A DNA stretch of 64,000 nucleotides from Pseudomonadota bacterium. Its GTDB lineage: Bacteria > Pseudomonadota > Alphaproteobacteria > Caulobacterales > Caulobacteraceae. Shown here piece by piece: positions 60,663 to 64,000 of this stretch. The translations under genes were made by a program, and so were the position numbers. Below the pieces are notes generated by a model. The model was given only the letters and a program-made list of their open reading frames with translations, had not been told where the DNA came from and did not search any database. The first letter of the stretch is position 1. Each line of letters begins with the position of its first letter. The stretch covers positions 122,131-186,130 of the forward strand of contig JAIUNU010000010.1 of the NCBI GenBank assembly GCA_020161365.1. Direction: 5' to 3'.

Positions 60663-61100
60663 ATGCTGAAGTTTCTGTCGCTCCTGGCGCTGGTGCTCGC
60701 GCCGTCTCTGGCGTTTGCCGAGGTCTCTCCCCAGCAGCGAGCGGTCGAGGCGGTGATCGCCGACAGCGCCGCCGGCTGGAACGCCGGCGATGTCGCGCGC
60801 TTCATGGCCAGCTATTCCGACGCGCCGGAAACCAGCTTCGTCACCGAGGAAGGCCTCGTGCGCGGCAAGGCCGCCATGCTGGAGCGCTACAAGGCCAAGT
60901 ACGACTTCGGCGATCCGGCCAAGCGCGGCGTCCTAAGCTTTGAATCGGTCGATTTCCGCCTACTGGATCCGACCCACGCGCTTTACGTGGGCCGGTGGGC
61001 GCTGGCCTATCCCAACGGGACCTCGGCCAAGGGATACACCAGCCTGATCATGGCCCTGGAGCCCGGTGGCTGGCGCATCATCGCCGATCACAGCAGCTAG
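60663..61100 (+). CDS. exported DUF4440/SnoaL-like protein
   Basis: A 145-residue protein with a signal peptide (LSLLALVLAPSLAFA). An NTF2-like fold follows: AVEAVIADSAAGWNAGDVAR, FMASYSDAPETSFVTEEG, GKAAMLERYKAKY and LYVGRWALAYPNGTSAKGYT ending WRIIADHSS, typical of DUF4440/SgcJ-type proteins. It is the last gene of the exported-protein operon, 31 bases after the small lipoprotein. Role unknown. Confidence 0.82.
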   Translation: MLKFLSLLALVLAPSLAFAEVSPQQRAVEAVIADSAAGWNAGDVARFMASYSDAPETSFVTEEGLVRGKAAMLERYKAKYDFGDPAKRGVLSFESVDFRLLDPTHALYVGRWALAYPNGTSAKGYTSLIMALEPGGWRIIADHSS

Positions 61101-61149
61101 AGCCCTTTCCGATCTGATTGATCTAATCAGATCGGATAAAAAGGGCTCT
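61099..61149. terminator. long inverted repeat, terminator
   Basis: AGAGCCCTTT pairs with AAAGGGCTCT and, inside, GATCTGATT with AATCAGATC. It begins at the stop of the DUF4440-like gene. Confidence 0.75.
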
Positions 61150-61163
61150 ATTTCAAAAGTTTA

Positions 61164-61211
61164 GAGCACTTTTCGATCCGATAACCGTTTCACGCTTATC
61201 GGAAAATGCTC
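61164..61211. terminator. second inverted repeat at convergent gene ends
   Basis: GAGCACTTTTC pairs with GAAAATGCTC (one bulge) and CGATAA with TTATCG. It reaches the amidase stop codon, so it probably ends that minus-strand transcript. Confidence 0.6.
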
Positions 61212-62703
61212 ACGGCGCGATCGTTGTCTTGAAGGTCGGCGCCTTGCGGTGCTTCGTCGCCTGCTCGTAGGCGTAGCCCAGGTTCAGCAGCAGCTTCTCG
61301 CTCCAGGCCGGACCGATGAACGACAGCCCGACCGGCAGGCCCGACACGTCGCCCATCGGCACGGTCAGGTGCGGATAGCCGGCCACGGCGGGCAGGGTGG
61401 TCGACGAGCCGCCGTAGTTGTCGCCGTTCAGCGGATCGATGGTCCAGGCCGGACCGGTCGTCGGGGCGATGATGGCCACCGCGCCGGTGTCCTTCAGGAT
61501 CTTGTCGATGCCTTCAGGACCGGCCAGACGCTTGGAGTCCGCCAGCGCCTTCAGATACTCCGGATCCTCAAGCCCCTTGGTCTTTTCGGCTCGCTCGAAG
61601 CTCTCCTGGCCGAACCATTCGAACTCCTTCGGGGTCATTTTGTTGAAGGCGATCAGGTCGGCCAGCGTGCGGCTCGGGACCTTCTTGGGATCGGTCGAGG
61701 CCAGATAGGCGGCCATGTCGGCCTTCAGTTCGGTGTAGAGCACCACGCCCTCGGCCTTGCCGATCGGGCCTTCGTCGAAGTCCTTGACGTCGACCAGGGT
61801 CGCGCCCTGCGCCTCCAGGTCCTTCAGCGCCTGCTCGAACACCGCGTCGGTCTTGGGCGAGTAGCCGGTGTAGAAGCGGGCCACGGCCAGCGTGACGCCC
61901 TTCAGCGCAGTCTTGGAAAGGCCGGCCGCGTAGTCGGTCTTGCGGGTGTCGGCTTCTTTTGTGGCCGGGTCGGCGGGGTCGCTGCCGGCGATGATGGTCA
62001 GCACCTTGGCCGCGTCCTCGACCGTCAGGGTCATGGGCCCAGCGGTGTCCTGGCTGTGGCTGATCGGCACGATGTGGGTGCGCGAGACGAGGCCCACGGT
62101 CGGCTTGAGGCCCACCAGCCCGTTGATCGCCGAGGGACAGGTGATCGAGCCGTCGGTCTCGGTGCCGATGGCCAAGGGCGCCAGACCCGCCGCCACCGCC
62201 GCGCCCGAGCCGCTAGACGAGCCGCAGGCGCTGCGGTCCAGGGCGTAGGGGTTGCGCACCGTGCCGCCGACGGCGCTCCAGCCGCTGATCGAGTGGTTGG
62301 AGCGAATATTGGCCCATTCCGACAGGTTGGCCTTGCCCAGGATGACGAGACCCGCGTCGCGCAGCCGCTTGGCGACAGGGGCGTCGCGGCCGGTGATGTT
62401 GTCCTTCAGCGCCAGCGAGCCCGCGGTGGTGGGCAAGGGATCGGCGCTTTCGATATTGTCCTTCAGGAGGATTGGAACGCCGTGCAGGGCCGAGCGGACC
62501 TTGCCGGCCTTGCTTTCGGCGTCGAGGGCCTTGGCGTCGGTCAGGGCGTTCGGGTTGGTGGCGATCACCGCGCGCAGGACGGGGTTGCGCTGCTTGATGG
62601 TCTCCAGCGCGGCCCTGGTCGTCGCCTCGGACGTCTGGGCCGAGGCGTTACCGGCGAGCAGGGCGATGGCGGCCGCGCCGGCCAGGATGGTGAATTTGGT
62701 CAT
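61210..62703 (-). CDS. exported amidase (amidase-signature family)
   Basis: About 497 residues with a signal peptide ([18 protein letters not shown]). The amidase signature is complete: [10 protein letters not shown] with the catalytic Lys, [20 protein letters not shown] with the cis-Ser and nucleophile Ser region, and [20 protein letters not shown]. The Ser-cisSer-Lys triad hydrolyses amide bonds. Export is less common in this family and suggests periplasmic degradation of an external amide. GGGGGAA stands before ATG 62,703; TTG 62,706 is one codon upstream. It is convergent with the exported-protein operon. Confidence 0.92.
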   Translation of the reverse strand: MTKFTILAGAAAIALLAGNASAQTSEATTRAALETIKQRNPVLRAVIATNPNALTDAKALDAESKAGKVRSALHGVPILLKDNIESADPLPTTAGSLALKDNITGRDAPVAKRLRDAGLVILGKANLSEWANIRSNHSISGWSAVGGTVRNPYALDRSACGSSSGSGAAVAAGLAPLAIGTETDGSITCPSAINGLVGLKPTVGLVSRTHIVPISHSQDTAGPMTLTVEDAAKVLTIIAGSDPADPATKEADTRKTDYAAGLSKTALKGVTLAVARFYTGYSPKTDAVFEQALKDLEAQGATLVDVKDFDEGPIGKAEGVVLYTELKADMAAYLASTDPKKVPSRTLADLIAFNKMTPKEFEWFGQESFERAEKTKGLEDPEYLKALADSKRLAGPEGIDKILKDTGAVAIIAPTTGPAWTIDPLNGDNYGGSSTTLPAVAGYPHLTVPMGDVSGLPVGLSFIGPAWSEKLLLNLGYAYEQATKHRKAPTFKTTIAP

Positions 62704-62807
62704 CAAGCTTTTCCCCCAACGCGGCCGCGACTCCGGCGGCCAAGCGGGCGGAGCATGGGGTCAAAAATCCCGGTTCGCCAAGCGCCAACCGCCACAGTCG
62801 TGCGTGA

Positions 62808-63596
62808 TCAGACGAAGATCGCCACGTTCTGTCGCGCCAGGACCAAGGGGCGGCCCTTGGCGTCCCACAGGTGCATTTCCTGGGTCGAGTAGCCGTCGCC
62901 GATGGTCTCGGCGCGCGTCCGGAGCAGGCGCCAGCCGTCGTCGTCCGCTTCGGGCAGCCCGACGATGTCCAACGACCAGGTCATGGTCGAGATCGGTCCG
63001 AACTGCGGGAACAGGGCCATGGCCGGGGGCGGCGGCATGTCGGCCAGGGCCACGAGGGCCGAGATCGAGGTCGCGGCCGGATCGCGATGCCGGATCCACA
63101 GCAGGTACTCGGGCTCGCCGCCGGCGAGGGGACGCGTGCCGCCGGCCTTGCGAACCTCGAACTGGGCCGAGAAGTGCGGCGCGCCCTGCCGACTTTCCGG
63201 GAAGAACAGCTCGCAGGCGTTGGCCGGGGAGACGGGCGGGCAGAGGACCTCCTCGTAGGACAGAGCCGAAGCCCGCGCCGCGCCAAAGGTCAGCACGCCG
63301 TGCGTGGCCACGCCCTGCTCGCCGATCAGGTCGACCGCGACGAACAGTGTCGACTTGCCTTGGCGTAGCGGCCGCACCGAGATCGCCAGCTCGCCGGAGG
63401 CGGGACCCACGAACGCGAACTGCGCCGAGCGCAGGGGAGGGGCCTCGGGAAACGTCCGCAAGGCGGCCTCGACGCAGAGCGCGCCGCTCAGGCCCCCATA
63501 GGTGGTGCGGCCTTGTTTCCAGTCATCGGAAACGTGTGCGGAAAAGCCGGTGTCGGTCGGAGCGATGGCGGCGACGAGGTCGGTGTAGAGAGTCAT
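62808..63596 (-). CDS. acyl-CoA thioesterase-like (double hotdog) protein
   Basis: A 262-residue protein with the TesB-like double-hotdog pattern: WKQGRTTYGGLSGALCVEAA, LRSAQFAFVGPASGELAISV, RPLRQGKSTLFVAVDLIGEQ in the first half and a second hotdog ending STQEMHLWDAKGRPLVLARQ. The usual Asp/Thr/Gln residues of TesB fall in the second half. It probably hydrolyses acyl-CoA in the cytoplasm. It is 104 bases upstream of the amidase gene on the same strand. Confidence 0.85.
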   Translation of the reverse strand: MTLYTDLVAAIAPTDTGFSAHVSDDWKQGRTTYGGLSGALCVEAALRTFPEAPPLRSAQFAFVGPASGELAISVRPLRQGKSTLFVAVDLIGEQGVATHGVLTFGAARASALSYEEVLCPPVSPANACELFFPESRQGAPHFSAQFEVRKAGGTRPLAGGEPEYLLWIRHRDPAATSISALVALADMPPPPAMALFPQFGPISTMTWSLDIVGLPEADDDGWRLLRTRAETIGDGYSTQEMHLWDAKGRPLVLARQNVAIFV

Positions 63597-64000
63597 GCGG
63601 CGAGTGTTCGTTTTCTTTCGCTACGGAAGTCAAGGGCGGTGCGGGGAAAACGTCCTCTGGTGCGTTCTCCCTTCCCCTTGATGGGGAAGGGCCGGGGTGA
63701 ACAATCCTCCCCCCCAGCGGGGGAGGTGGCGCGAAGCGCCGGTGGGGGAAGTTCTGCTGAACCGGCCTCTTCCCCCTCCGTCGTCGCTTCGGGCCGACAC
63801 CTCCCCCGCTGGGGGGAGGATTTGGAGGCGCGCGTCCGCCGCTTCACGCGGCGTGACCGCTGAAGGTGCTGGGGAGGCGACGGAGCGGCCGGGCGAACCC
63901 GGAGTACCGTGAGTGTGTTTTGTGTTTCGGCTCGCGCTTCCGCTCCGCCAGGTTGTTCTTGCCCGTGAGGATGGGGGGCGTGAGCGTCTTTCAGCTCGGG
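63597..64000. other. intergenic region; possible start of a gene at right edge
   Basis: About 400 bases. It contains a CCTTCCCC-TTGA-TGGGGAAGG hairpin (~63,669-63,690) and repeat copy C. At 63,971-64,000 an ATG/GTG frame (MGGVSVFQLG) runs off the window with a G-rich stretch before the GTG at 63,980, which might be a gene start, but too little is visible to judge. Confidence 0.35.
63703..63822. repeat. palindromic intergenic repeat copy C
   Basis: AATCCTCCCCCCCAGCGGGG to CTGGGGGGAGGATT, with GGCGCGAAGCGCC and CCCCCTCCGTCGTCGCTTCG as in copy B. The outer arms are inverted copies of each other, so the whole unit can fold into one long stem. Confidence 0.88.

Overview
The window looks like a chromosomal stretch of a Caulobacter-type alphaproteobacterium, high in GC apart from some island genes. 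The clearest marker is a PAS-containing histidine kinase at 48.2-50.7 kb. Begun at the second in-frame ATG it is 842 codons long with its phosphorylatable His at residue 610, which fits PleC of the C. crescentus cell-cycle system. TonB-dependent receptors (three), UrcA and TonB-C-like small exported proteins, and the cobA-DUF2849-cysI-DUF934-cysH operon agree with this.

Left chromosomal part (1-15.1 kb). A truncated pcaF-like thiolase is followed by a TonB-dependent receptor with a secreted propeller-like protein. Next is a tightly overlapped minus-strand operon: thermostable-hemolysin-family protein, AMP-dependent ligase, haem-oxygenase-like diiron protein, SDR, and a secreted TPR-like protein. 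A FecI/FecR/STN-TonB receptor cassette runs divergently from it. The layout suggests a small-molecule pathway coupled to its own surface-signalling receptor. A three-gene SDR/SnoaL/SnoaL operon follows.

Genomic island (15,100-31,283). An 82-bp perfect direct repeat ends inside the 3' half of an intact tRNA-Lys(CTT) on the right and is left as a tRNA fragment on the left. Between the copies lie a tyrosine integrase, an excisionase-like HTH protein, three exported proteins of unknown role, an XRE regulator, a lipoprotein, two A/T-richer unknown genes, small plasmid/phage-type ORFs, a candidate multibranched structured RNA, and three hairpin-Shine-Dalgarno-ORF modules. The last gene codes for a ~1437-residue NACHT-like ATPase with a C-terminal PD-(D/E)XK nuclease-like domain. 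It is a good candidate for an undescribed anti-phage defence protein.

Right chromosomal part (31.3-64 kb). An Hpt protein, a third TonB receptor, an AIM24-type protein, a chorismate mutase and a GcvA-like LysR regulator precede the sulfite/APS reduction operon, which the regulator faces. Then come a penicillin acylase-family enzyme, 3D-domain protein, GST, S1/P1 nuclease, Nudix hydrolase, UrcA, TonB-C-like protein, PleC and PepN. Two acyl-CoA dehydrogenases follow, then a five-gene operon of exported proteins (Sel1, beta-helix, two small secreted proteins, DUF4440-like), an amidase and a thioesterase. Three copies of a long palindromic intergenic repeat are present. One has become the 3' end of cobA and provides the ribosome-binding site of the next gene.
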